A DNA stretch of 15,560 nt from UBA7985 sp965658725. GTDB lineage: Bacteria > Pseudomonadota > Alphaproteobacteria > UBA7985. The position numbers were made by a program, and so were the translations under genes. How positions within the stretch are numbered: the stretch's first letter is position 1; each line of letters starts with the position of its first letter. Below, one piece after another: positions 7,701-14,379 of this stretch. Below the pieces are notes generated by a model that saw only the letters and a program-made list of their open reading frames with translations, searched no databases and was not told the DNA's origin. The stretch is from NCBI GenBank assembly GCA_965658725.1, contig CBFHUI010000064.1, positions 1-15,560 of the forward strand. The letters are read 5' to 3'.

Positions 7701-8808
7701 GGACAGCTTCTCCAGAATCTTGAAGGGGGGAAACGGGGGACAGCACGGGTGCGCCAGCGGTCGCGGGGAGCTCCTGCTGAATGAAATAAGACGGGTCTTC
7801 TAACTGCTTGAAAAACGCCGGAATGATGTCCTTCCACGCGGCGAACAGGCTCGGGGAGGGTTCGGGCAGGTCGTGCTTGATTGCCTCATGCAAAGCCGGC
7901 AGGGCGTAGAACGGGACCATCGGGAACATGTGATGTTCGATGTGGTAGTTCATGTTCATGTAGACGAAGCGCAGGACGGGGTTCATCAGCACGGTCCGCG
8001 AGTTCAGGCGGTGGTCAAGGACGTCTTCATCCAGACCTGCGTGCTGCGGCAAACCCATCAGCAAAAGCAGCCAAATCCCATAGGCGCGCGGCAGTCCGAT
8101 GAGCAGCAGCGGCAGCCACGACCACGCGAGGATCGCCCAGGCAATCGTTACGCCGTACACCGCCATGTGCGCGCGTGCGGTCCAAATTGCCCGCGCCTGC
8201 TCGGGCTCTGGCACATACTGGCGCTCGTCGTCGGACAAGTGTCCCAGTGCATTTCGTGCGATGGCCAACAGGCTTTGCGGAAGCGCGAGAATACCAAAGA
8301 CGTTTAGCGCCATGACGATCAGCTGTGGTGGACGCATGCCGCTGATTTCTGGGTCTTTGCCAACGATGATCGTGTCGGTGTGATGTCGTGCGTGGGACCA
8401 GCGCCAAACGACGGAATTGCGCACCATCATGAAGCTCGCAAGCTCATAGATCACAGCATTCATCCACCGGCTGCGAAACGCGGTGCCGTGTCCGCATTCG
8501 TGCCAGCGTGAGTCGGATCCAGTGCCATAAAGCACGCCATAGACCAGCAAAAACGGAACCGCCCACCACGTTCCCCAGAACGCAATCGCGCCTGCGCCTG
8601 TGGCAAGGATCAAGGCCAGCCAAAGGCCGATGTTCCGCAGCGCCGGGCCGTCGCTGCGTTTCATCAGTGACTTGATGAGCTTGCGATCGATTGGCGTCTT
8701 GTACCATTCAGCGCTGGCCAGTCCGGCTTCTTCAGCGCGGACGGTTTCCGGGCCGGTCAGGCTGTAGTCACGACCGCCTTTGATTGTGATCAGGCTCAGA
8801 ACTCCCAT
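7693..8808 (-). CDS. Membrane di-iron oxygenase / fatty acid desaturase family, MocD-like
   Basis: A 371-residue membrane enzyme of the fatty acid desaturase/alkane hydroxylase superfamily. It uses a non-haem di-iron centre held by histidine boxes and oxygen plus electrons from a ferredoxin. The three boxes are visible: HECGH (103-107), HARHH (139-143) and HIEHH (289-293), plus an extra His256 in QHAGLDEDVLDHR. Hydrophobic segments lie at about 61-95, 163-185 and 216-253. MocD of the rhizopine pathway belongs to this superfamily, and the immediately following Rieske ferredoxin supports a MocD/MocE-type pair over a lipid desaturase, though the latter cannot be excluded. The gene starts nine bases after the PanB-like stop. 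It sits in an operon with sugar uptake and hydrolysis genes, which points to small-molecule catabolism. Confidence 0.85.
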   Translation of the reverse strand: MGVLSLITIKGGRDYSLTGPETVRAEEAGLASAEWYKTPIDRKLIKSLMKRSDGPALRNIGLWLALILATGAGAIAFWGTWWAVPFLLVYGVLYGTGSDSRWHECGHGTAFRSRWMNAVIYELASFMMVRNSVVWRWSHARHHTDTIIVGKDPEISGMRPPQLIVMALNVFGILALPQSLLAIARNALGHLSDDERQYVPEPEQARAIWTARAHMAVYGVTIAWAILAWSWLPLLLIGLPRAYGIWLLLLMGLPQHAGLDEDVLDHRLNSRTVLMNPVLRFVYMNMNYHIEHHMFPMVPFYALPALHEAIKHDLPEPSPSLFAAWKDIIPAFFKQLEDPSYFIQQELPATAGAPVLSPVSPLQDSGEAVHG

Positions 8809-8817
8809 GGGCCTGCT

Positions 8818-9600
8818 TTACTCCCTACTCATTGCTTCAAACCGTTCGATTTCCTCGTCAGGTACTGAAACAAGCTCGCTGGCCGCCGGAAAGGAACCAT
8901 TTGTCACGTCTCGCGAAAACTCGGCAAAGGCGGCAGTGCGCTCCTCATGCAGCGCGGCAAAGTGAGCCTGAAAGTTGCGGTATTGGCGCGCGTGGCGGGG
9001 GACGTGTCCGGTGGTTTCACCCAGAACATCGACGGCAAAAAGATACTGGATATCGCAGCCGCCGCCCGAGCCCATGGAAATCACACTTAGGGGCGTCGCA
9101 GCGCTGATGCGGGTGGCAATGGCCTCGGGCACCACTTCCATTTCCACGGCAAATGCCCCCGCCGCTTCGTAACGACGGACGTCCTGCAGAACGCGAAAGG
9201 CTTCCTCAGCGGTCTTTCCGATGGCGCGAAAGCCGGTCCACCGCGCCTTTTGCGGGATCAGGCCGACGTGCCCGATCACAGGAATGCCTTCCCGGCTCAT
9301 GGCTTCGATCACGTCGAAATGTGCCGGGCAATAGATGCTATCTGCCCCAGCTTCCAGCGCATCAAAGGCTTCCCGCTTGGCTTGATCAGCGTTGACAGGA
9401 CCGCCGTACTTGAGACCGAAGGTAAAGTGCGTGTTTGGTGCTGCTGCGCGATAAGCGGCGCGGTTCGCGAGGTTGCCGGAAACGATCATGTCAATGCCGG
9501 CTTCCTCTGCAGCGCGGGCATGCTCGACCGATGCCACGTTCAGCTCAGTAAGCTGCCGCGTCCCCTTGAGGGCGATGATATCTCGAACCTCAAGCTTCAT
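8818..9600 (-). CDS. PanB-like (ketopantoate hydroxymethyltransferase fold) protein with altered metal site
   Basis: The 260-residue product shares the backbone of PanB: DMIVSG (37-42), IPVIGHVGLIPQ (106-117), FAVEMEVVPEAIATRI (150-165), SMGSGGGCD (175-183) and TTGHVPRHARQY (196-207). The equivalent of the PanB catalytic glutamate is kept at Glu155. By my alignment the magnesium ligands are not: the Asp of VGDSL is Asn43, the Asp of LADLPF is about Gly62, and the Glu of KIEGG is about Pro92 in YCPAHF. A helix of roughly 25 residues after the first motif is also much shortened. It is therefore probably not a true PanB. It overlaps the LacI gene by 11 bases and precedes the oxygenase gene. A C1-handling or aldol/retro-aldol role in the pathway is conceivable but not shown. 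Confidence 0.75.
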   Translation of the reverse strand: MKLEVRDIIALKGTRQLTELNVASVEHARAAEEAGIDMIVSGNLANRAAYRAAAPNTHFTFGLKYGGPVNADQAKREAFDALEAGADSIYCPAHFDVIEAMSREGIPVIGHVGLIPQKARWTGFRAIGKTAEEAFRVLQDVRRYEAAGAFAVEMEVVPEAIATRISAATPLSVISMGSGGGCDIQYLFAVDVLGETTGHVPRHARQYRNFQAHFAALHEERTAAFAEFSRDVTNGSFPAASELVSVPDEEIERFEAMSRE

Positions 9601-10636
9601 GGCCCGGTTTCCGGGAAAAGGGCATGTCGGTGCCGCGCACGATCAACTCGGCTTTGATTTGTTGCTGCTGCGGTTCCTGAACGCCTGACAACATGGACAG
9701 CATCATCTGTCCCATTCGCATGCCCATGCCATCAAGATCCTGCCGGAAGGTGGTCAGGCCCGGGTCTACATAAGCCGCGAGGGGTGCGTCGTCTGAGCCG
9801 ATGACGGCGATATCCTTGCCCGCATGGATGTTGAAACGGCGCAGCGCCTCAATCGCAGAGAGGGCAATCATATCGTTCGAGCAGTAGAGCGCCGAAGGCA
9901 TGTGCCCCAGCGACAGCAACTCCCGCGCCGCATCGCCGCCGGTTTTGCGGGAGAGGTAGCATTCGACCTCAAGCGCCGGATCGTGGGGAATGCCGTAGTC
10001 GGCCAGTGCCTGCCGGTAGCCCTGCTGGGCGTGGTGGGAGTACGTGTAGCGCAGTGGCGTGACAAAATGCGCAATTCGAGTGTGGCCAAGCTGAATCAGC
10101 CGCTCGGTCGCGCGGTAGCCGATGTCGATGTGGTCAACGTCAACCCAACTGTGATCGTCGCGCTCGGTCCGGCCAACGGTGACAAAAGGGAAGTTGCGTT
10201 CTTGCAGGAAGCTGATCCGCTCATCTTCCGGGCGTGTTCGACCAAACAAGATCCCGTCACAACGGTTGCGTTCGACGGCGTTCTGAATGGTTTCGATTTC
10301 CTTTTCGTAGTCCCGCGCCATGACGACGTTAAGGTCATATCCCTGCGCCCGCAGCACCAACTCCACCCCATCGAGCAGCGACAGGAAAAAGGGATCGACA
10401 AACTTGGTCCACGGCTTGGAAACCATGAAGGTGATGCTCTGGGAGCGGTTGGAGCGCAGGTTCGATGCAGCGAAACTCGCGCGATAGCCCATTTCAACAG
10501 CCGTCTGCTCGACCCGCTCCCGCGTTGATGGATTAACGTCGTCGTAACCATTGAGGGCGCGACTGACGGTGGAAACTGACAGGCCAAGCGCAGAGGCGAC
10601 TTCTCGAATTCCGATTTTTTTGATCGTCTGACTCAC
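9590..10636 (-). CDS. LacI-family transcriptional regulator
   Basis: A 348-residue DNA-binding regulator. The N-terminal helix-turn-helix covers about residues 8-30 (IREVASALGLSVSTVSRALN), followed by the hinge helix around AASNLRSNRSQ (56-66) with the conserved Leu60. The rest is a periplasmic-binding-protein-like ligand domain with the family's typical YCSNDMIALSAIEALR and VIGSDDAPLAAYVDPGLTTFRQDL segments, so the effector is probably a sugar or sugar derivative. It starts with GTG overlapping the stop of the GH13 gene (GTGA), and its end overlaps the PanB-like start by 11 bases (ATGAAGCTTGA). It is thus translated as part of the operon. Its likely operators are the two CG-centred palindromes between the divergent operons, which would make it autoregulated. 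Confidence 0.93.
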   Translation of the reverse strand: MSQTIKKIGIREVASALGLSVSTVSRALNGYDDVNPSTRERVEQTAVEMGYRASFAASNLRSNRSQSITFMVSKPWTKFVDPFFLSLLDGVELVLRAQGYDLNVVMARDYEKEIETIQNAVERNRCDGILFGRTRPEDERISFLQERNFPFVTVGRTERDDHSWVDVDHIDIGYRATERLIQLGHTRIAHFVTPLRYTYSHHAQQGYRQALADYGIPHDPALEVECYLSRKTGGDAARELLSLGHMPSALYCSNDMIALSAIEALRRFNIHAGKDIAVIGSDDAPLAAYVDPGLTTFRQDLDGMGMRMGQMMLSMLSGVQEPQQQQIKAELIVRGTDMPFSRKPGHEA

Positions 10637-12201
10637 GCCGACACCTCTGCGATGATGAAGCCGCCCGGCGGCAGCATATCCTGCTCCATTGCCCCTGCCA
10701 GCAGGGGCCCGAGCGCCTCGATCTTAAGCGCTTGGGCAGAGGCCGCAAAGTTGAATGCGCAGCGCAGAGTCGAATTCTCATACTGCCGCTCGAAAACCAG
10801 CAGGTCGGGAGTCGCCTCCAGCACCTGAAAATCACCCCACAGCAGCGCCGGTTGTTCCCGACGCAAGGCAATGAGCGCGCGGCATCGGTGCAGGGCGGAG
10901 TCTTCATCCGCTTCCTGCCGCGATACGGCGAGGCTAGAGTGATTGCTCGCGGCGGGCAGCCAGGTGGTCTCACTGTCGGAAAAACCCAGCGATGGTCCGT
11001 CCGTCCAGGGGAAAGGCGTTCTGGCCCCGTCTCTGCCGCGGTCGTGGGGCCAAAAGCGGATGGCTTCGGGGTCTTGCAGGTCTTCCCGTGGGATGGCTGC
11101 GTGGGGGAGGCCCAGTTCTTCGCCCTGATACAGGATCACGGTGCCGCGCAGGCTCAACAGCAGCGCATGGAGCTGCGTGACCCGCTGACGATCACCCTCT
11201 GCATTCCAGCGCGAGGCAACCCGAACGACGTCGTGGTTGGACAGCGCCCACGTCGGCCAGCTTTCGTTTTCATTGGCCTGCGTCACGACCTTGGCAACGT
11301 GCGCGCCATCGAGATCCTTGCACAGCAGTTCAAAGCTATAGGCCGTGTGGAGGCGGCCAGGCTGGGTGTATTCAACCATGCGCTCGACCTGCCAGTCACA
11401 GGAGATTTCCGCCAACAGCAGTTTGTTCCCCGCTGCCTCTCGCATCGCTTCGAGATAGGGGAGGGTCTCCGGGCGGGAGCGATCGTAGAGCCGCTGTTGC
11501 AGATAATAAGGGTTAGCTGGCAGCGGATCGAGACCCGAGGGAGGATTGTCGCGCAGCGCCGGGTCGTGCGTATAGAAGTTCGCCACGTCGAGCCGCAAAC
11601 CATCGACACCACGATCGAGCCAAAACTTCATGATGTCGATTATGGCGTCCTGTACCGCTGGGTTATGCAGGTTCAGGTCTGGCTGTTCGATTAGGAAATT
11701 GTGCAGGTAGTATTGCCGCCGTTGTGGCGACCACTCCCACGCGATGCCGCCAAAGCGGGCGAGCCAGTTGTTCGGCGGGCTGCCATCGGCCTGCGCGTCA
11801 GCCCAGACGTACCAGTCCGCAAAGGGGCCCTCTCGCCCGCTGCTGCTCTCCACGAACCAAGGGTGGTGATTAGAGCTATGCGAGTAGACCTGATCAATGA
11901 CGACTTTCAGGTTCAGCGCGTGCGCGCCCGCGACCACGGCGTCAAAGTCTTCGAGCGTACCAAAACGGGGATCAACGCTGATGTAATCTGAGACGTCGTA
12001 ACCTGAGTCATGCATGGGCGAGGGGAAAAACGGCGTAATCCAAATGGCATCAATGCCCAGCCTCGCAAGGTAAGGCAAACGGCGAAGCAGGCCGGGAAGA
12101 TCCCCTTCGCCGTCGCCGTTACTGTCCTGAAAACTGCGAAGGTAAACTTCGTAGATACAGGCACCCCGCCACCACTCTTTAGAGGCCATTTCTGTTTCCA
12201 C
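10633..12201 (-). CDS. GH13 alpha-glucosidase, AglA-like
   Basis: A cytoplasmic retaining alpha-glycosidase of about 522 residues. Catalytic elements of family GH13 are visible: region I DQVYSHSSNHHPWF (103-116), nucleophile Asp205 in GLRLDVANF, acid/base Glu265 in LLLAEISCD and transition-state stabiliser Asp324 in SNHD. The opening (EWWRGACIYEVYLRSFQDSN) and the NNWLARFGG and YYLHNF segments resemble oligo-1,6-glucosidase/AglA-type exo-enzymes of rhizobia, which act on small alpha-glucosides. There is no signal peptide, so the substrate must be imported, presumably by the divergent ABC system. GTG 12201 is chosen because GGGGAG lies seven bases before it; ATG 12189 is an alternative. The longer TTG 12255 frame overlaps a putative promoter and operator and is rejected. 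This is the first gene of the minus operon. Confidence 0.9.
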   Translation of the reverse strand: METEMASKEWWRGACIYEVYLRSFQDSNGDGEGDLPGLLRRLPYLARLGIDAIWITPFFPSPMHDSGYDVSDYISVDPRFGTLEDFDAVVAGAHALNLKVVIDQVYSHSSNHHPWFVESSSGREGPFADWYVWADAQADGSPPNNWLARFGGIAWEWSPQRRQYYLHNFLIEQPDLNLHNPAVQDAIIDIMKFWLDRGVDGLRLDVANFYTHDPALRDNPPSGLDPLPANPYYLQQRLYDRSRPETLPYLEAMREAAGNKLLLAEISCDWQVERMVEYTQPGRLHTAYSFELLCKDLDGAHVAKVVTQANENESWPTWALSNHDVVRVASRWNAEGDRQRVTQLHALLLSLRGTVILYQGEELGLPHAAIPREDLQDPEAIRFWPHDRGRDGARTPFPWTDGPSLGFSDSETTWLPAASNHSSLAVSRQEADEDSALHRCRALIALRREQPALLWGDFQVLEATPDLLVFERQYENSTLRCAFNFAASAQALKIEALGPLLAGAMEQDMLPPGGFIIAEVSA

Positions 12202-12226
12202 GCATGAACTCCCCATTCCAGATGCA

Positions 12227-12255
12227 ATACAAAAACGTTTTGGATAATGGGTCAA
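12227..12255 (-). promoter_or_regulatory. Candidate promoter of the minus operon
   Basis: On the minus strand TTGACC (12255-12250) resembles a -35 box. Seventeen bases later is TTGTAT (12232-12227), a poor -10 match (3 of 6). The operator-like sequence at 12230-12243 lies between and over these elements, which would let a repressor block polymerase. The -10 match is weak, so this is a suggestion only. Confidence 0.35.
12230..12243. promoter_or_regulatory. Second, imperfect LacI-type operator
   Basis: The sequence CAAAAACGTTTTGG is almost identical to the core of the perfect palindrome at 12374-12395, differing by one missing T in the right arm, and has the central CG typical of LacI-family operators. 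It lies 29 bases upstream of the GH13 start codon at 12201. Confidence 0.6.
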
Positions 12256-12316
12256 GGATTCCCAAAAAGATCACGCAAAATATCTGATAAGCTGCGACAT
12301 TCTATAGCTTTTCCCA

Positions 12317-12334
12317 AGAAAAATAGCGTTTTCT
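12317..12334. repeat. Inverted repeat in the divergent control region
   Basis: AGAAAA (12317-12322) and TTTTCT (12329-12334) are inverted around six bases (ATAGCG). It contains a CGTTTT half-site like that of the operators but lacks the matching half, so it may be a degenerate third site, another regulator's site, or chance in an AT-rich stretch. Confidence 0.3.
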
Positions 12335-12373
12335 ATTGACGGTTTCGGTTTTTTATGAGGATTTTTGAAGATG

Positions 12374-12395
12374 AAACCAAAAACGTTTTTGGTTT
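12374..12395. promoter_or_regulatory. Perfect 22-bp palindrome, probable LacI-family operator
   Basis: Eleven bases on each side of the 12384/12385 centre are perfect reverse complements, with core CCAAAAACGTTTTTGG flanked by AAA and TTT. A CG centre in an A/T-flanked palindrome is the usual LacI-family operator form. It lies 61 bases upstream of the sugar-binding protein gene, next to a TATGAT sequence. The LacI gene of the divergent operon is the obvious partner. DNA binding is inferred, not shown. Confidence 0.75.
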
Positions 12396-12401
12396 TATGA
12401 T
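12396..12401 (+). promoter_or_regulatory. Candidate -10 box of the plus operon
   Basis: TATGAT matches the sigma-70 -10 consensus at 5 of 6 positions and directly follows the palindrome. No good -35 box is found at the usual distance, because the palindrome occupies that spacer. TTGACG at 12336-12341 is a good -35 sequence but is too far from this -10. If this -10 is used, repressor bound to the palindrome would cover the promoter. Confidence 0.35.
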
Positions 12402-12456
12402 GCGAAATTCGCTGAAATCTTTGCGAATTCGTCTGTAACGGGTGAGAGAGGTTACA

Positions 12457-13446
12457 ATGAAAAAGTTAATGATAGGCATGCTCGCTTCCGTGTCGAGCTT
12501 AGCCCTTACGGTTGCTCCAGCAGGCGCTCAAGAAGCGGGCTGGTGTTCCGACAAGACAATCCGAGTGTTCTCAGGCGGCCCTGCGGGTGGCGCTTTCAAT
12601 TCGATCATCGACCGCGGGGCACTTCAAGCTGCGCAAGACACCGGTGCCAATGTCCAGCTGATCTATTCAGAGTGGGACTTTGACAAGATGGTCACGCAGT
12701 TGCGCGAAGCGATCAGCCAGCGTCCCGATGGGATCGCAATGATGGGCCACCCCGGCAATGACGCCATCATGCCTCTGGCAGCAGAGGCGGCCGAAGCCGG
12801 TATTCCGATCATGTACATGAACGTTGATGTTCCAGAAGTCCGTGCTGCCTTCGGCTCCGGCTACGTGGGCGCAACGCTCTATGCACAGGGCCGCAACTTG
12901 GGTGAAGAGACCCTGCGTCTGGCCGGTGACCGTCTTCAGGCCGGTGACAAGGCAATCGTCATGAGCCGCTGGGAAAGTGAAACCCGGGCGCAGCGCGAAC
13001 TGGGTCTTGTCCATGTTTTAGAAGAAGCCGGTATGGAAGTCATTAAGTTGCAAGAAGCTGAAGGCGCGTCTGCCGACCAGATGCTGCAACTGCCAGTGCT
13101 GACGTCGACGGTGCTCTCCAACCCCGAGACAAAGCTGATTGGCTACCCCGGTGGTCCATGGCTGGCGACTGCGCCGGTGTTCATGGATGCCATCGGCAAG
13201 GGTCCAGACGACATCATCGGCGTTGGCTTTGACCTTGGTCAGGGCGTGATGCGGGCGCTTGAAGGCGGCTACGCTCTGGTGACCGCGGATCAGCAGCCGT
13301 ACCAGCAAGGCTACTTGCCGGTGCTCTCGCTGTGCCAGCAGCTGGTCTACAACCTCGGTCCAATGGTTGTGGACACGGGTGCAGGCTTCGTGACGCAAGA
13401 CAATTACCAGAGCGTGATTGAGCTTGCCGAGCAGGGCATTCGCTAA
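12457..13446 (+). CDS. Periplasmic sugar-binding protein of an ABC importer
   Basis: A secreted solute-binding protein of 329 residues of the type-I sugar-binding family (ribose/galactose-like, Peripla_BP_4). The signal peptide is clear: MKK, a hydrophobic core to about residue 20, then AGA with cleavage probable after Ala24. The mature start holds RVFSGGPAGGAFNSI, the first strand and ligand loop. Other family features are GIPIMYMNVDVP (115-126) at the first-domain edge and TADQQPYQQGYLPVLSL (276-292) near the C-terminus. Two cysteines, Cys30 and Cys293, could form a disulfide in the periplasm. ATG 12457 is preceded by GAGAGAGG at five bases. It is the first gene of the importer operon; the ATPase follows after 110 bases with hairpins. 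The ligand is unknown, probably an alpha-glucoside or a related cyclitol/sugar derivative. Confidence 0.9.
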   Translation: MKKLMIGMLASVSSLALTVAPAGAQEAGWCSDKTIRVFSGGPAGGAFNSIIDRGALQAAQDTGANVQLIYSEWDFDKMVTQLREAISQRPDGIAMMGHPGNDAIMPLAAEAAEAGIPIMYMNVDVPEVRAAFGSGYVGATLYAQGRNLGEETLRLAGDRLQAGDKAIVMSRWESETRAQRELGLVHVLEEAGMEVIKLQEAEGASADQMLQLPVLTSTVLSNPETKLIGYPGGPWLATAPVFMDAIGKGPDDIIGVGFDLGQGVMRALEGGYALVTADQQPYQQGYLPVLSLCQQLVYNLGPMVVDTGAGFVTQDNYQSVIELAEQGIR

Positions 13447-13480
13447 TTCTTCTCCTGACCGTCCTGCGGTCTAAATGAAG

Positions 13481-13503
13481 GGGCGGCTCCAATGGAGCCG
13501 TCC
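13481..13503 (+). other. First intergenic hairpin after the binding-protein gene
   Basis: A ten-pair stem (13481-13490 with 13494-13503, one G-U pair, core CGGCTCC/GGAGCCG) closes an AAT loop. No T-run follows, so it is unlikely to be a full terminator. It resembles the stems that protect binding-protein mRNA from 3' decay or lower downstream expression in ABC importer operons. Confidence 0.55.
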
Positions 13504-13516
13504 TACCTCCCAAGCC

Positions 13517-13537
13517 GGGCCCTCTTCGTGAGGGCCC
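13517..13537 (+). other. Second intergenic hairpin before the ATPase gene
   Basis: An eight-pair GC-rich stem (GGGCCCTC 13517-13524 with GAGGGCCC 13530-13537) closes the loop TTCGT and is followed by TTC. It ends 19 bases before the ATPase ATG. It may attenuate transcription or, being so near the start, reduce ATPase translation relative to the binding protein. Confidence 0.5.
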
Positions 13538-13556
13538 CTTCAAGAGACCCGTGTCT

Positions 13557-14363
13557 ATGGCAGCGCCTTCGTCCTCTGAGCCGATCGTCGAACTCCGCAA
13601 CATCGTAAAAAGGTTCGGGAGCGTTGAAGCGCTTTCGGGGGTCTCCATGACGGTTCGGCGAGGGGAAGTGCTCGGTCTGCTGGGCGACAATGGAGCGGGC
13701 AAGTCTACGCTCATCAAGACCCTGGCCGGCGTGCACGATCCCGACGAGGGCGAGATCGTGGTGAAGGGGGAACCGCGAAAGCCCTGGACCCCGCTCGCGG
13801 CCCGTCAGGCTGGCATCGAGACGGTGTTTCAAGACCGCGCTCTTGCCCCGCAGCATTCCATTGTGAAGAACATCTTTATGGGCCGTGAGATTTGTAATCC
13901 TCTGGGCCTGATCCGTGGGCAGAAGCAAGTTGAAGAAGCAAACCGCTTGATGCGGGAAATCGGCTTCACGTCCAAAGTCTTCAATCCCGAAAGCACCGTG
14001 GGTCACTTGTCGGGCGGTGAGCGGCAGGGCGTGGCAATTGCACGCGCGCTCTATAATGAAGCGGACGTGATTGTGCTGGATGAACCGACAACCGCGCTGT
14101 CACTTACGGAGACGCAAAAGGTCTTTCGCTTCGTCGAGGCGGTGCGCGAGTCCGGGCGGACCGTCGTCTTTATCGGGCACAACATTTACCACGTGTGGGA
14201 TATCGCAGATCGGTTCTTTGTCATCGATCGCGGCCGAGAGGCCTTCGAAGGGGAGAAGGCGGCCTTCAGAGGCGCGGATCATCTGATCGAATTGATGCAC
14301 CAGTTGGCCGAGACGGGTCAGGCGGACACGTCCACATTGCAGCTTCAAAGCAAAGCCCTATAG
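13557..14363 (+). CDS. ABC transporter ATP-binding protein (sugar importer, single domain)
   Basis: The cytoplasmic motor of the importer, 268 residues. All nucleotide-binding motifs are visible: Walker A GDNGAGKST (43-51), Q-loop Gln92 in VFQDRAL, signature LSGGERQGVAIARAL (151-165), Walker B VIVLDEP (171-177) and the switch His208 in FIGHN. It carries one ATPase domain, as in the fructose importer FrcA, and not the doubled RbsA/XylG type, so two copies should assemble with a permease dimer. ATG 13557 is preferred over GTG 13551 because AAGAGA is nine bases before it. The permease starts 16 bases after the stop. Confidence 0.93.
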   Translation: MAAPSSSEPIVELRNIVKRFGSVEALSGVSMTVRRGEVLGLLGDNGAGKSTLIKTLAGVHDPDEGEIVVKGEPRKPWTPLAARQAGIETVFQDRALAPQHSIVKNIFMGREICNPLGLIRGQKQVEEANRLMREIGFTSKVFNPESTVGHLSGGERQGVAIARALYNEADVIVLDEPTTALSLTETQKVFRFVEAVRESGRTVVFIGHNIYHVWDIADRFFVIDRGREAFEGEKAAFRGADHLIELMHQLAETGQADTSTLQLQSKAL

Positions 14364-14379
14364 GGAAGGGAACCAGACC

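Noticed and set aside
9824..10528. 234-codon open frame on the plus strand inside the LacI gene
   Set aside because: The minus strand codes a complete LacI protein; the plus-strand translation has no family features.
10732..11694. 320-codon open frame on the plus strand inside the GH13 gene
   Set aside because: It is antisense to the conserved GH13 catalytic regions and has no recognisable domain or ribosome binding site.
12202..12255. N-terminal extension of the GH13 protein from TTG 12255
   Set aside because: It would run through the putative -35 box and operator, has no ribosome binding site, and adds residues unlike GH13 N-termini.
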